Shown here: positions 6,360 through 14,474 of the stretch, in pieces | How the letters are laid out: every line of letters begins with the position of its first letter | How positions within the stretch are numbered: position 1 is the first letter of the stretch | NCBI GenBank assembly: GCA_031262265.1 | Contig: JAISIB010000103.1 | Coordinates: 1 to 14,894 of the forward strand | Direction: 5' to 3' | DNA: 14,894 nt | DNA from: Prevotellaceae bacterium | GTDB lineage: Bacteria; Bacteroidota; Bacteroidia; Bacteroidales; Bacteroidaceae | Program-made: the position numbers and the translations under genes | Notes under the pieces: generated by a model | What the model saw: the letters and a program-made list of their open reading frames with translations, nothing else | Told to the model about the DNA's origin: nothing | Databases searched by the model: none

Positions 6360-6869
6360 ATGAAAACAACAGTAAAATTGTATGCTTGGGACTATTCTCA
6401 CGCAAGAACCTATCTGCTGGCCGTTCTGTTCGTAGTTGGTAACGTACTGTTCCCGCAGTTGTGCCACCTTGTTCCCGGCGGCGGCTTGACGTGGCTACCT
6501 ATTTACTTCTTTACGCTCATAGCCGCTTATAAATACGGTATATTCGTAGGTGTGCTCACGGCCTTGTTTTCTCCGCTGGTCAATCATTTCTTGTTTGCGA
6601 TGCCTGCGGCGGCCGTGCTGCCGGCCTTATTAGCTAAATCTTGTCTGTTGGCTATCGCTGCCGCCGTGGCAGCCCGTTATGCGAAGCGGATTTCGTTAGG
6701 CGCGGTCGTGCTGGCGGTATTGGGCTACCAAGTACTCGGTTGCGCGGTTGAATGGGGATTGACAGGTAGCTTTATGACGGCCGTTCAAGACTTTCGTATC
6801 GGCGTGCCGGGCATTCTGCTCCAAATCTTCGGCGGCTACGCACTGCTGCGTGTGATGGCTAAGTGGTAG
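6360..6869 (+). CDS. ECF transporter S component-like membrane protein
   Basis: A 169-residue integral membrane protein with about six hydrophobic segments (roughly 18-35, 44-56, 58-75, 84-106, 111-130 and 146-165). The size, glycine/alanine-rich helices and segment pattern fit the substrate-binding S subunit of energy-coupling factor vitamin/nucleobase importers. The energising A, A' and T subunits are not in this window, so it would have to share a module encoded elsewhere. It sits only 3 bp before a phosphoribosyltransferase gene, which suggests the imported compound is a nucleobase or other base that is then ribosylated. The substrate is not known, and assignment to the S-component superfamily rests on overall pattern rather than on a diagnostic motif. 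Confidence 0.65.
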   Translation: MKTTVKLYAWDYSHARTYLLAVLFVVGNVLFPQLCHLVPGGGLTWLPIYFFTLIAAYKYGIFVGVLTALFSPLVNHFLFAMPAAAVLPALLAKSCLLAIAAAVAARYAKRISLGAVVLAVLGYQVLGCAVEWGLTGSFMTAVQDFRIGVPGILLQIFGGYALLRVMAKW

Positions 6870-6872
6870 ACG

Positions 6873-7277
6873 ATGCGCGAGAAAACTTTTGAAGAGGTAT
6901 TGGCACGTTTTCGTACGATTGCTTTTCGGGAACAGTTTGACTGTATCGTAGCAATCGCTGAGGGCGGTATCATACCGGCGGCTATCCTCAACCAACGTTT
7001 ACGGACGGAGTTGTTTTTGTTGAAGATCAACTTTCGTGCCGAGGATCAAGTGCCGCGTTACGACCGGCCGAAACTGTTGGCGCCGATAGATTTCGACTAT
7101 GCGGGTAAGCGCGTCCTATTGGTGGACGACCGCGTCAAAACCGGTGCCACGCTTGCTCTGGCACGAGAAATGTTGGCGGATGCTGCGCTCCTGCGTACGT
7201 TCGCCGTCAACGGTAAAGCCGACTATGCCTTGTATGACGAGGCTTGTTTCCGTTTTCCTTGGATAATACCCAATTAA
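6873..7277 (+). CDS. Phosphoribosyltransferase family protein
   Basis: A 134-residue type I phosphoribosyltransferase-fold protein. The PRPP-binding motif VLLVDDRVKTGATL is at residues 81-94, and the upstream loop CIVAIAEGGIIPAAIL at 24-39 is typical of the fold. It would transfer phosphoribose from PRPP to a base. The protein is shorter than the usual purine or uracil PRTases, and its hood region, which sets base specificity, is minimal, so I cannot name the substrate. The 3-bp gap from the S-component gene and 5-bp gap to the oxidoreductase gene indicate co-transcription. Together with the S component it looks like an uptake-and-trap salvage pair; that function is inferred. Confidence 0.8.
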   Translation: MREKTFEEVLARFRTIAFREQFDCIVAIAEGGIIPAAILNQRLRTELFLLKINFRAEDQVPRYDRPKLLAPIDFDYAGKRVLLVDDRVKTGATLALAREMLADAALLRTFAVNGKADYALYDEACFRFPWIIPN

Positions 7278-7282
7278 CTTCT

Positions 7283-8344
7283 ATGAATGCTATACGAACA
7301 GGTTTGTGCTCATTCGGAATGTCGGGAAGCGTATTTCATGCTCCGTTCATTGCGGCAAACCCGAATTTTGAGTTGGTAAGAATCGTCGAGCGGACGAAAG
7401 CTCTCTCCGCCGAGCATTATCCGAAAGCGATTATTACGCGTAGCGTGGAAGAATTGCTGAACGATGACTCTATCGAACTGGTCGTAGTCAACACGCCCGA
7501 TAGTACTCACTACGAGTATGCACGGGAAGCGTTATTGGCAGGCAAGCATGTCATCGTGGAAAAACCGTTTACGCAAACCGTTGCCGAAGGTGAAGAACTG
7601 GTTCGTTTGGCTGCCGTGCAGGGACGTATGCTCAGCGTTTATCAAAGCCGGCGTTGGGACGGTGACTTCTTGACGGTGCGACAATTGATACAATCCGGAC
7701 GGCTGGGACGTTTGGTGGAATACGAGTCAACGCTGTCGCGCTACAGAAATTATATCCGTAGCGGCTCGTGGAAAGAAACCGGAGAGTGGGGCGGAGGATT
7801 GGTTTACAATCTGGGTTCGCACTTGATTGATCAAGCGATTGAACTCTTCGGTATTCCGGAGGCCGTTTATGCCGACGTTACGGGACAACGAACGGGTACC
7901 CGCGTAGATGATTATTTTATCATACGACTGCTCTCGTGCAGGGAAGTGCCCGATGTGAGTATCACCCTGAAATCATCTTATCTACAAGCGTTGCCCGAAC
8001 CGCGCTTTGTGCTGCACGGTACCTTAGGAAGCTACATAAAACATGGCGTCGACCCGCAAGAGGATGCGTTGAAGGCAGGAGTTCTGCCCAACGGCGCGGA
8101 GCATTGGGGCGAAGAACCGGAAGAACAGTGGGGTAAACTTCGTATCAGCGATGCAAACGGACAATTGACGGATAGTGCCGTACCAACTTTGGCCGGCAAT
8201 TACGGTTTGTTCTATCAGAATATTTACGAGCATCTGCGCGAAGGGAAGCGTTTGCTAACCGATGCGATCAACGTACTGTCTGTCATTCGCGTCATTGAAG
8301 CGGCTTATCAGAGCGCGCGCGACCAAGCTGTCGTATCCGTATGA
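7283..8344 (+). CDS. Gfo/Idh/MocA family oxidoreductase
   Basis: A 353-residue NAD(P)-dependent dehydrogenase of the Gfo/Idh/MocA family, which acts on sugars, inositols, biliverdin and similar compounds. The N-terminal Rossmann domain shows a GxxGxxxHxPF nucleotide-binding variant (FGMSGSVFHAPF, 11-22), VVVNTPDSTHYEYA (67-80) and the catalytic EKP motif (E93, K94, P95). The C-terminal half carries GGGLVYNLGSHLIDQ (170-184), with H180 and D183 in the usual catalytic positions. I used the ATG at 7283 rather than the in-frame ATG at 7244, because the latter lies inside the upstream PRT gene and adds a leader foreign to the family. It is related to the YdgJ-type oxidoreductases. The substrate is unknown; position before a GH13 gene hints at carbohydrate. 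Confidence 0.88.
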   Translation: MNAIRTGLCSFGMSGSVFHAPFIAANPNFELVRIVERTKALSAEHYPKAIITRSVEELLNDDSIELVVVNTPDSTHYEYAREALLAGKHVIVEKPFTQTVAEGEELVRLAAVQGRMLSVYQSRRWDGDFLTVRQLIQSGRLGRLVEYESTLSRYRNYIRSGSWKETGEWGGGLVYNLGSHLIDQAIELFGIPEAVYADVTGQRTGTRVDDYFIIRLLSCREVPDVSITLKSSYLQALPEPRFVLHGTLGSYIKHGVDPQEDALKAGVLPNGAEHWGEEPEEQWGKLRISDANGQLTDSAVPTLAGNYGLFYQNIYEHLREGKRLLTDAINVLSVIRVIEAAYQSARDQAVVSV

Positions 8345-8363
8345 GACGTACGGAGGAAATGCT

Positions 8364-10064
8364 ATGGTGAGAGGAAAAATCATTATCTATCAAGTATTGC
8401 CCCGTTTGTTCGGCAATGCGCATGCGGCGTGTACGCCCAACGGAGATATTTCCGTCAACGGGTGCGGCAAACTATCGGACTTCACCGTGCGCGCTTTGCA
8501 ATCTAACAAACGACTGGGTATTACGCATGTCTGGTACACCGGCGTGTTGGAGCATGCTACGCAGACCGGTTATGCGGAGTACGGCATTCGACTCGATCAT
8601 CCGGCTATCGTCAAAGGGAAAGCCGGTTCTCCTTATGCAATAAAAGACTATTACGATATAGATCCTGATTTGGCCGACGATGTACCGCAACGAATGAAGG
8701 AATTCGAGCATCTGGTGCACCGTACCAAGCAACAAGGCTTAGGCGTAATTATGGATTTCGTACCCAATCACGTGGCGCGCCAATATTATTCTGACGTACA
8801 GCCCGAAAGGACGAAACAATTGGGAGCGGATGACGACGATGCGGTGGCTTTCAATCCGAACAACAATTTCTACTATTTGCCGAACGAATCGTTTCGAGGA
8901 CATTTCGACTTATTGGCTGCGGCCGCTGATCCTTATACGGAACATCCCGCGCGAGCTACCGGCAACGATTGCTTCACCGCTTCGCCGCATGTGACGGATT
9001 GGTATGATACCGTCAAATTGAACTACGGCGTAGACTACGAGCACGACCGTACGCCTCATTTCGAGTTATTGCCGGACACGTGGTTGAAGATGAGGGACAT
9101 TTTGCTGTTTTGGGCGGACAAGGGCATCGACGGATTTCGTTGCGACATGGTAGAAATGGTGCCGGTTGACTTTTGGGAATGGGTTATTCCGCAAATAAAA
9201 TCTTTCTATCCGCACTTGTTGTTCATCGGCGAAGTATACAATCCGTCTCTTTATCACGCATACGTGGAACAAGGACGTTTTGATTACCTGTATGACAAAG
9301 TCGGTTTATACGATACGTTGCGCAGCGTGACGTGTGGATACGCTTCGGCTACCTGCATCGCCAATGCGTGGCAGAGCCTGAACGGATTGGAGCAGCGCAT
9401 GGTTAATTTCTTGGAGAACCATGACGAACAGCGTCTCGCCTCCGATTATTATGCCGGAGAAGGTAGGCGCGGCATACCGGCGCTCATCGCGGCGGCGTGC
9501 ATGAATACGAATCCGCTGCTTATCTATTTCGGACAGGAATTCGGTGAGCACGGAATGGATGCAGAAGGATTCAGCGGACAAGACGGACGTACGAGTATCT
9601 TCGATTATTGGAGCGTGAGTACCATTCGGCGGTGGCGTGATAAGGGTACATTCGAGGGCACGCTGCTGGATACGCACGAGCGCGAGCTGCAACAACAATA
9701 CGTGCGCATCCTAAATCTGTGTCTGCATGAAAAAACAATTGGCAACGGACAGTTTTTCGACCTTACCTATGTCAATAAGCAGGGCTGGAAATTCAACGAG
9801 CATAAACAATATGCTTTTTTGCGCAAGTACAAACACGAGGTCTTACTCGTGGTAGTCAATTTCGATAGCATCGCCGTCAATGTCGCCGTCAATTTGCCGT
9901 CTCATGCTTTTGACTTTCTGCAAATCCCACCCATCGAACGTATCGAGGCACGCGACTTGTTGTCCGACGCTACCGAAACAATCTCTTTCCTCCCCTATCA
10001 AGCGACGGAAACCCACGTCGATGCTTATGGCGGGAAATTATTAAAGTTCACGTTATCCGCTTGA
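8364..10064 (+). CDS. Alpha-amylase family glycoside hydrolase (GH13), cytoplasmic
   Basis: A 566-residue GH13 enzyme acting on alpha-glucosidic substrates. The conserved regions are intact: DFVPNH (131-136, region I), GFRCDMVE (257-264, region II, nucleophile D261), FIGEV (287-291, acid/base E290) and FLENHDEQR (349-357, stabiliser D354). There is no signal peptide and the chain begins directly with the barrel strand IIIYQVLPRLFGN, so it should act in the cytoplasm, for instance on glycogen or imported maltodextrins. The C-terminal beta domain ends after KLLKFTLSA. The start at 8364 is supported by a good Shine-Dalgarno-like GGAGG 8-9 bases upstream, unusual in this window; a longer frame to 8262 would overlap the oxidoreductase gene. 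Exact specificity (hydrolase or transglucosylase) cannot be read from sequence. Confidence 0.92.
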   Translation: MVRGKIIIYQVLPRLFGNAHAACTPNGDISVNGCGKLSDFTVRALQSNKRLGITHVWYTGVLEHATQTGYAEYGIRLDHPAIVKGKAGSPYAIKDYYDIDPDLADDVPQRMKEFEHLVHRTKQQGLGVIMDFVPNHVARQYYSDVQPERTKQLGADDDDAVAFNPNNNFYYLPNESFRGHFDLLAAAADPYTEHPARATGNDCFTASPHVTDWYDTVKLNYGVDYEHDRTPHFELLPDTWLKMRDILLFWADKGIDGFRCDMVEMVPVDFWEWVIPQIKSFYPHLLFIGEVYNPSLYHAYVEQGRFDYLYDKVGLYDTLRSVTCGYASATCIANAWQSLNGLEQRMVNFLENHDEQRLASDYYAGEGRRGIPALIAAACMNTNPLLIYFGQEFGEHGMDAEGFSGQDGRTSIFDYWSVSTIRRWRDKGTFEGTLLDTHERELQQQYVRILNLCLHEKTIGNGQFFDLTYVNKQGWKFNEHKQYAFLRKYKHEVLLVVVNFDSIAVNVAVNLPSHAFDFLQIPPIERIEARDLLSDATETISFLPYQATETHVDAYGGKLLKFTLSA

Positions 10065-10187
10065 AAAAACAAGCTCCGTTACGGTTCTTTTATGGCGGTA
10101 AGTTCTGTTTATAAGGTCGTTTGTTAATAGAATATCTTATTTAGATAAGTTAATTATCGTGTTTGTTTTGGGGGTAGTCGGATAAAT

Positions 10188-10221
10188 TTTGCATATAAGA
10201 GAGATTTTTTTTATATCTTTG
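10188..10221 (+). promoter_or_regulatory. Bacteroidetes promoter for the starch-synthase-like/DUF4270 operon
   Basis: TTTG at 10188-10191, 22 bases, then TATCTTTG at 10214-10221. Both elements match, with the same spacing as the sufE promoter. The predicted start near 10228 leaves a leader of about 16 nt before the ATG at 10244. The rest of the 10065-10243 gap is AT-rich with no other clear signal. Confidence 0.75.
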
Positions 10222-10243
10222 TGCGGTGATTCACACGTAAATT

Positions 10244-11080
10244 ATGACAAAACCAAGCAAAGTATTGTTTATTGCACAAGAAGTGGTGCCGTTCGTTGAA
10301 GACAACGACATGGCTTTGATCGGTAAAAAGCTTCCTCAGGCTACCCAAGAGAGGGGAAGGGAAATTCGCATCTTCATGCCCAAATGGGGAAATATAAATG
10401 AGCGCAGAAATCAACTTCACGAAGTGATTCGCCTATCCGGTATGAATCTTATCATAGACGACACGGATCACCCGCTGATTATAAAAGTTGCTTCCGTACC
10501 TTCGGCGCGCATGCAAGTCTACTTTATAGATAACGACGATTACTTTCAGCAGCGGCTTCGACTGACCGATGCGGACGGAAAAGAGTATTCGGATAATCAC
10601 GAGCGTCTGATCTTTTATGCGCGCGGCGTCCTTGAAACGGTAAAGAAGCTGCGTTGGTGCCCCGATATTATCCATTGCCACGGATGGCCGTCCTTGTTGG
10701 CGCCGCTTTATATAAAGACCGCGTACAAAGATGAGCCGTCGTTTCGCGGCAAAAAGGTAGTTCTCTCACTTTATGATGATGAGTTCGAAAGTATCTTTCC
10801 TGCGAACTTTGCGATGCTCCTAAAAATCAAAGGTGTGACGTTGAAAGATTTGAAACCTATCACGGATAAGGCACTCAACTATGAAAAGCTCGTGAAATAT
10901 GTGATGCATTTTGTCGACGGGGTAGTTGCGAATGCGCCGAACGTCAATCCCGAGTTGCTCGAATATGCCCGCCAGATAGGGAAGCCCGTGCTCGAATATT
11001 CGGGGCTTGAACACTATTACGAAGCCTGCAACGATTTGTATGACGAAGTGTGGGAACAAACGAATAATACGCCTCAATAA
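10244..11080 (+). CDS. Stand-alone glycogen/starch synthase N-terminal (GT5-like) domain protein
   Basis: A 278-residue protein resembling the N-terminal Rossmann domain of GT5 glycogen/starch synthases: KVLFIAQEVVPF at 6-17, REIRIFMPKWGNI at 39-51, DIIHCHGWPSLLAPLYIK at about 144-161. Full synthases are near 480 residues and have a second GT-B domain, absent here. The sugar-nucleotide-binding K-T/V-G-G loop that should follow EVxPF is replaced by EDNDMALIGKKLP, so ADP-glucose binding and synthase activity are doubtful despite the usual automated name. Stand-alone proteins of this kind are, from memory, common in Bacteroides next to a DUF4270 gene, as here (22-bp gap), suggesting a conserved two-gene unit rather than recent truncation. 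Function is unknown. Confidence 0.8.
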   Translation: MTKPSKVLFIAQEVVPFVEDNDMALIGKKLPQATQERGREIRIFMPKWGNINERRNQLHEVIRLSGMNLIIDDTDHPLIIKVASVPSARMQVYFIDNDDYFQQRLRLTDADGKEYSDNHERLIFYARGVLETVKKLRWCPDIIHCHGWPSLLAPLYIKTAYKDEPSFRGKKVVLSLYDDEFESIFPANFAMLLKIKGVTLKDLKPITDKALNYEKLVKYVMHFVDGVVANAPNVNPELLEYARQIGKPVLEYSGLEHYYEACNDLYDEVWEQTNNTPQ

Positions 11081-11102
11081 TAACATTCGATACGTTAGTA
11101 AG

Positions 11103-12566
11103 ATGAAAACAAAGTTTCTTTGGATTGCACTCGTTCTAGGAGTGAATCTTTGCGGGTGTTCCGACAATACGGGTGCCTTGGGCTGGGATATGATGCCCGA
11201 TGAAGATGGCTTGTTTGTTGATTCTAAAAGTTTTGATGTAGCTACTCGTTCGGTCATGGCAGGGCCTGTTTTTGCCAAGACAAGTACCGGTTACATCGGT
11301 AAATATACCGATCCGGACTTCGGTTATTTCGAGTCCGGTTTCCTGACGCAACTCAACTGCATAGACGATCTGCGCTTTCCCGCGCTTTATGACCGAGAGA
11401 CGAAAACCGGTTTGATGGCTGCCGACAGCGTGCACATGGCAGAGCTTATTATCTATTACAACGGCTTCTTCGGTGATTCGCTGAATGCTTGTCATTTGAG
11501 CGCGTACGAATTGGATAAGGTGTTGGATAAGAATCATTATACGAATATCGTCCCCGAAGACTATTACGATTCGCAATCCGGTTTCTTGGGCGGGAAAGCA
11601 TATAGCGCGGTGGATCTTTCTTTTCCTACCAGCGTTCGTTGGGCGAGCGGTTATGTGCCGTATGTGCGCATGCCCTTACCGAAAGAAATCGGAGATCGTA
11701 TTTACAAAGCCAATCGCGAACATCCGGAGTATTTTGATGATGCGGATGCTTTCATTGACAACGTTTTCAAAGGCTTGTACTTGAAGTGCGATGCGGGTGA
11801 CGGTACGGTAATCTACGTCAATCAGGTATTGTTGAATGTCGTCGTGCCGTGTTTTGCCTTGGATAGCTTGAATAATATATTGGAAGACGTCAACGGGAAC
11901 GATTCCGTTGAATATCGCTCGCGTTCGTTTGTCTCTACCAAAGAGGTGATTCAGGCCAATCGTTTTACCAACTCGAATAAGTTGCAAGATAAGGTGGCGG
12001 AGACTCAGTGGACATACGTAAAGTCACCGGCCGGCATTTTTACCGAAGTGACGCTACCCATTCAGGAAATTGCGGACGAATTGGCTAGCGATACGCTCAA
12101 TGCGGTTCGTTTTGCCGTGAATAACTATGCCAAGCCCACCGTTTCTACGACGACGTATGGAATGTCTGCGCCTTCTAATCTATTATTAGTACGAAAGAAA
12201 GATGTCGATAAGTTTTTCGAGAATAATTTGATATGTGACAATATTACCTCTTTCTATGCTACCCAGAATGCGACGGCGACCAATCAATATGTGTTTAATA
12301 ATCTATCGCGCCTGATCTCCTATTGTATTCGCGAGAAAGAAGAAGCTCGTAAGGCCGCCGAGAAAGCCGGTACGCTATGGGATGAAGCCCAATGGAAAGC
12401 AGAAACGGAATGGGACAAGATGTTGCTCGTACCTATCGTTGTCAGTATGGATACGAACGGGAATATCCTTCGGATAGAGAATGATTTGGCTCCGAAATAT
12501 GTCAAATTGAAGGGAGGAGACACGAAACTCAGCGTAGACGTCAGCTATACCAGCTTTACGAATTAA
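11103..12566 (+). CDS. DUF4270 family lipoprotein
   Basis: A 487-residue predicted lipoprotein. The signal peptide MKTKFLWIALVLGVNLCGC gives a lipobox LCGC with the acylated cysteine at residue 19. The body matches the general pattern of the Bacteroidota DUF4270 family: an N-terminal GALGWDMMPDEDGLFVDSKS region, then GYIGKYTDPDFGYFESGFLTQL, and a beta-rich secreted chain. I used the ATG at 11103 because it begins the signal peptide; the frame can be extended to 11007, but that overlaps the upstream gene and hides the signal. A charged, alanine-rich helical insertion lies at about residues 410-440. It is co-transcribed with the starch-synthase-like gene. The role is unknown; envelope localisation is inferred from the lipobox. 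Confidence 0.85.
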   Translation: MKTKFLWIALVLGVNLCGCSDNTGALGWDMMPDEDGLFVDSKSFDVATRSVMAGPVFAKTSTGYIGKYTDPDFGYFESGFLTQLNCIDDLRFPALYDRETKTGLMAADSVHMAELIIYYNGFFGDSLNACHLSAYELDKVLDKNHYTNIVPEDYYDSQSGFLGGKAYSAVDLSFPTSVRWASGYVPYVRMPLPKEIGDRIYKANREHPEYFDDADAFIDNVFKGLYLKCDAGDGTVIYVNQVLLNVVVPCFALDSLNNILEDVNGNDSVEYRSRSFVSTKEVIQANRFTNSNKLQDKVAETQWTYVKSPAGIFTEVTLPIQEIADELASDTLNAVRFAVNNYAKPTVSTTTYGMSAPSNLLLVRKKDVDKFFENNLICDNITSFYATQNATATNQYVFNNLSRLISYCIREKEEARKAAEKAGTLWDEAQWKAETEWDKMLLVPIVVSMDTNGNILRIENDLAPKYVKLKGGDTKLSVDVSYTSFTN

Positions 12567-12586
12567 GATACTTCGATATATTTTCC

Positions 12587-12594
12587 TACCTTTG
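12587..12594 (+). promoter_or_regulatory. -7 promoter box for hisS
   Basis: TACCTTTG is an exact TAnnTTTG match, 26 bases before the hisS ATG, in the 54-bp gap after the DUF4270 gene. No good TTTG is present at the expected upstream distance, where the sequence is the end of the preceding gene. Confidence 0.6.
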
Positions 12595-12620
12595 CGGCTC
12601 AATTAAAGAATAACTGTTTT

Positions 12621-14030
12621 ATGGCCGCAAAACCTCTTCCTCCGAAAGGGACACGAGACTTCTCGCCTGTAGAAATGGCGAAGCGTAATTATATTTTTCA
12701 GACAATTCGCGATGTGTTTTGTCTTTTCGGTTTCCAACAAATCGAGACGCCTGCCATGGAGATGTTGTCTACGTTGATGGGTAAGTACGGCGAGGAAGGT
12801 GATAAGCTCCTTTTTAAGGTTCAGAACTCGGGCGATTACTTCAAAGGCCTTACGGACGAAGAATTGTTAAGTCGTGATGCGGCTAAATTGGCAAGCAAGT
12901 TCTGCGAGAAAGGTTTGCGCTATGATTTGACGGTGCCTTTCGCTCGTTACGTGGTGACCCACCGCGATGAAATAGTATTCCCGTTCAAACGTTTTCAGAT
13001 ACAGCCGGTATGGCGTGCCGACCGTCCGCAGAAGGGACGTTACCGAGAGTTTTATCAGTGTGACGCAGATGTAATCGGTAGTACTTCGTTAATGAATGAA
13101 GCCGAACTGATGCGTATTATTCACGAAGTGTTTAAGCGGTTTGGCATCCGAGTTTGCATCAAGATTAACAATCGGAAGATACTTTCCGGCATAGCGGAAT
13201 ATATTGGCGAAGCCGCAAGAATCATTGACATTACCGTCGCAATCGACAAATTGGATAAGATAGGATTGGACGGCGTTAACCAAGAATTGGCAGATAAAGG
13301 CGTGTCGCCGGAAGCCATTGAGAAGTTGCAACCGATTATTAACCTGTCAGGCAGCAATGCCCAAAAAATGCGGACGCTAAGGACGACGCTGAAATCTTCA
13401 TCCATAGGATTGGCCGGAATAGATGAACTGCACGAGTTGTTGGGGTACTATCAATTAGAGGACGCAGAGGTTGATTTAACGTTGGCGCGCGGCTTGAATT
13501 ATTATACCGGTACGATTATTGAAGTCAAGGCGTTGGACGTAGAAATAGGTAGCATCACCGGCGGCGGCAGGTACGACAACCTGACAGGCATATTCGGTAT
13601 GCCGAACGTGTCGGGCGTAGGTATTTCGTTTGGTGCCGACCGTATTTTCGACGTACTGAATCAATTGGATTTATATCCCTCCGAACTCGCCTTCGGTACG
13701 CGTGTCCTGTTCTTAAATTACGACAAAGAGGATGGTATCTACTGCAGTTTACTTTTAACGAAGCTCCGTAGTTATGGTATCTCGGTGGAAATGTATCCCG
13801 ATGTTGCCGGTAATTCAAAGAAACAGAATCAGCAGTTGAATTATGCCAAAGCGAAAGGTATTCCCTACATAGTATATATAGACAGAAAGGGTATGCCGGA
13901 TCCGAAATATCGGTTGAAGAGAGAATGGAAAATGACGCTCTATCATTGGCCGACCGGTAAACGCAAAACGATGCATAAGGAAGAGTTGATAACTTATTTG
14001 CAAAGAAAGCATCAAAAGGGTAGAATTTAA
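12621..14030 (+). CDS. hisS: Histidine--tRNA ligase
   Basis: Class II aminoacyl-tRNA synthetase that charges tRNA-His, 469 residues. The N-terminal PKGTRDFSP (8-16) is the family signature. Motif 2 is FKRFQIQPVWRADRPQKGRYREFYQCDAD (122-150). The histidine-specific HisA motif LARGLNYYTG lies at 288-297, and motif 3 with glycine-rich SITGGGRYDNLTG (311-323) and GVGISFGADRI (332-342) follows. The anticodon-binding domain occupies about 360-469. An insertion domain at 180-280 is present as expected. The last 50 residues are basic and rather divergent, but the frame is intact and the KYRLK...TGKRKTMHKEELITYL pattern fits the family end. The gene has its own promoter and precedes groESL. Confidence 0.97.
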   Translation: MAAKPLPPKGTRDFSPVEMAKRNYIFQTIRDVFCLFGFQQIETPAMEMLSTLMGKYGEEGDKLLFKVQNSGDYFKGLTDEELLSRDAAKLASKFCEKGLRYDLTVPFARYVVTHRDEIVFPFKRFQIQPVWRADRPQKGRYREFYQCDADVIGSTSLMNEAELMRIIHEVFKRFGIRVCIKINNRKILSGIAEYIGEAARIIDITVAIDKLDKIGLDGVNQELADKGVSPEAIEKLQPIINLSGSNAQKMRTLRTTLKSSSIGLAGIDELHELLGYYQLEDAEVDLTLARGLNYYTGTIIEVKALDVEIGSITGGGRYDNLTGIFGMPNVSGVGISFGADRIFDVLNQLDLYPSELAFGTRVLFLNYDKEDGIYCSLLLTKLRSYGISVEMYPDVAGNSKKQNQQLNYAKAKGIPYIVYIDRKGMPDPKYRLKREWKMTLYHWPTGKRKTMHKEELITYLQRKHQKGRI

Positions 14031-14047
14031 TTTTCGCACCGACAAAG

Positions 14048-14063
14048 TGGCACGATATTTGAA
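14048..14063 (+). promoter_or_regulatory. Sigma-54-like -24/-12 element, distal copy, upstream of groES
   Basis: TGGCACGATATTTGAA compared with the sigma-54 consensus TGGCACG-N4-TTGCW matches at every defined position except the C of the -12 GC, which is A. That loss usually weakens sigma-54 promoters. It lies 116 bases before the groES ATG. Confidence 0.35.
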
Positions 14064-14085
14064 GTAATTGGCATATTTTACGAAT

Positions 14086-14101
14086 TGGCACACTTTTCGC
14101 A
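14086..14101 (+). promoter_or_regulatory. Sigma-54-like -24/-12 promoter, proximal copy, upstream of groES
   Basis: TGGCACACTTTTCGCA has the invariant GG (14087-14088) and GC (14099-14100) with correct 10-base spacing, and differs from TGGCACG-N4-TTGCW only at two less strict positions. Transcription would start near 14112, giving a leader of about 52 nt to groES. No TAnnTTTG box occurs between this site and groES, and no CIRCE operator is visible. Confidence 0.45.
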
Positions 14102-14163
14102 AAGCGGAAAACGTAAGATTACACGTAAACATTTAAATAATAACTTATTAAAAGTAATGCATT

Positions 14164-14436
14164 ATGAACATTAAACCATTAGGCGACAGAGTGCTTATAC
14201 TTCCTGCACCTGCTGAAGAAAAAACGATCGGAGGAATTATTATCCCCGATACAGCCAAAGAAAAACCCCTGAAAGGCGAAGTGAAAGCTGTAGGTAAAGG
14301 AACCAAAGACGAAACGATGGAAGTGAAAGCGGGCGATACCGTATTGTACGGAAAATACGCCGGAACAGAAATCGAAGTAGACGGAGAGAAATACCTGATG
14401 ATGCGACAGAGTGACATTATGGGTATTATATCATAA
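14164..14436 (+). CDS. groES: Co-chaperonin GroES
   Basis: The 10-kDa chaperonin lid that caps GroEL during protein folding in the cytoplasm. It is 90 residues, full length for the family. MNIKPLGDRVLILPAP at the N-terminus is the GroES signature; the mobile loop that contacts GroEL is EEKTIGGIIIPDTAKEKP (18-35) with the conserved GGIIIP. The C-terminal VLYGKYAGTEIEVDGEKYLMMRQSDIMGI is typical. It is followed after 38 bp by groEL, the standard bicistronic arrangement. The 133-bp upstream gap holds three TGGCA repeats and no recognisable HrcA/CIRCE site, so regulation may differ from the Firmicutes model. Confidence 0.98.
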   Translation: MNIKPLGDRVLILPAPAEEKTIGGIIIPDTAKEKPLKGEVKAVGKGTKDETMEVKAGDTVLYGKYAGTEIEVDGEKYLMMRQSDIMGIIS

Positions 14437-14474
14437 GGATGACAATAAACTAAATTATTAAAGGAGAATTTACT

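Noticed and set aside
9870..9900. Short direct repeat GCCGTCAAT within the GH13 gene
   Set aside because: It encodes alternating Val-Asn residues in a beta strand of the C-terminal domain; two short copies within coding sequence need no further explanation.
10065..10110. Possible terminator after the GH13 gene
   Set aside because: The only stem is CCG/CGG with a 3-nt loop before an imperfect T run; too short to support.
11136..11576. 146-codon minus-strand frame antisense to the DUF4270 gene
   Set aside because: The plus-strand frame has a signal peptide, lipobox and family pattern; the antisense frame has none of these.
13555..14091. 178-codon minus-strand frame antisense to hisS
   Set aside because: hisS is unambiguous on the plus strand; the antisense frame has no domain features and is a by-product of codon bias.
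14030..14164. CIRCE/HrcA operator before groES
   Set aside because: No TTAGCACTC-N9-GAGTGCTAA-like inverted repeat is present in the interval.
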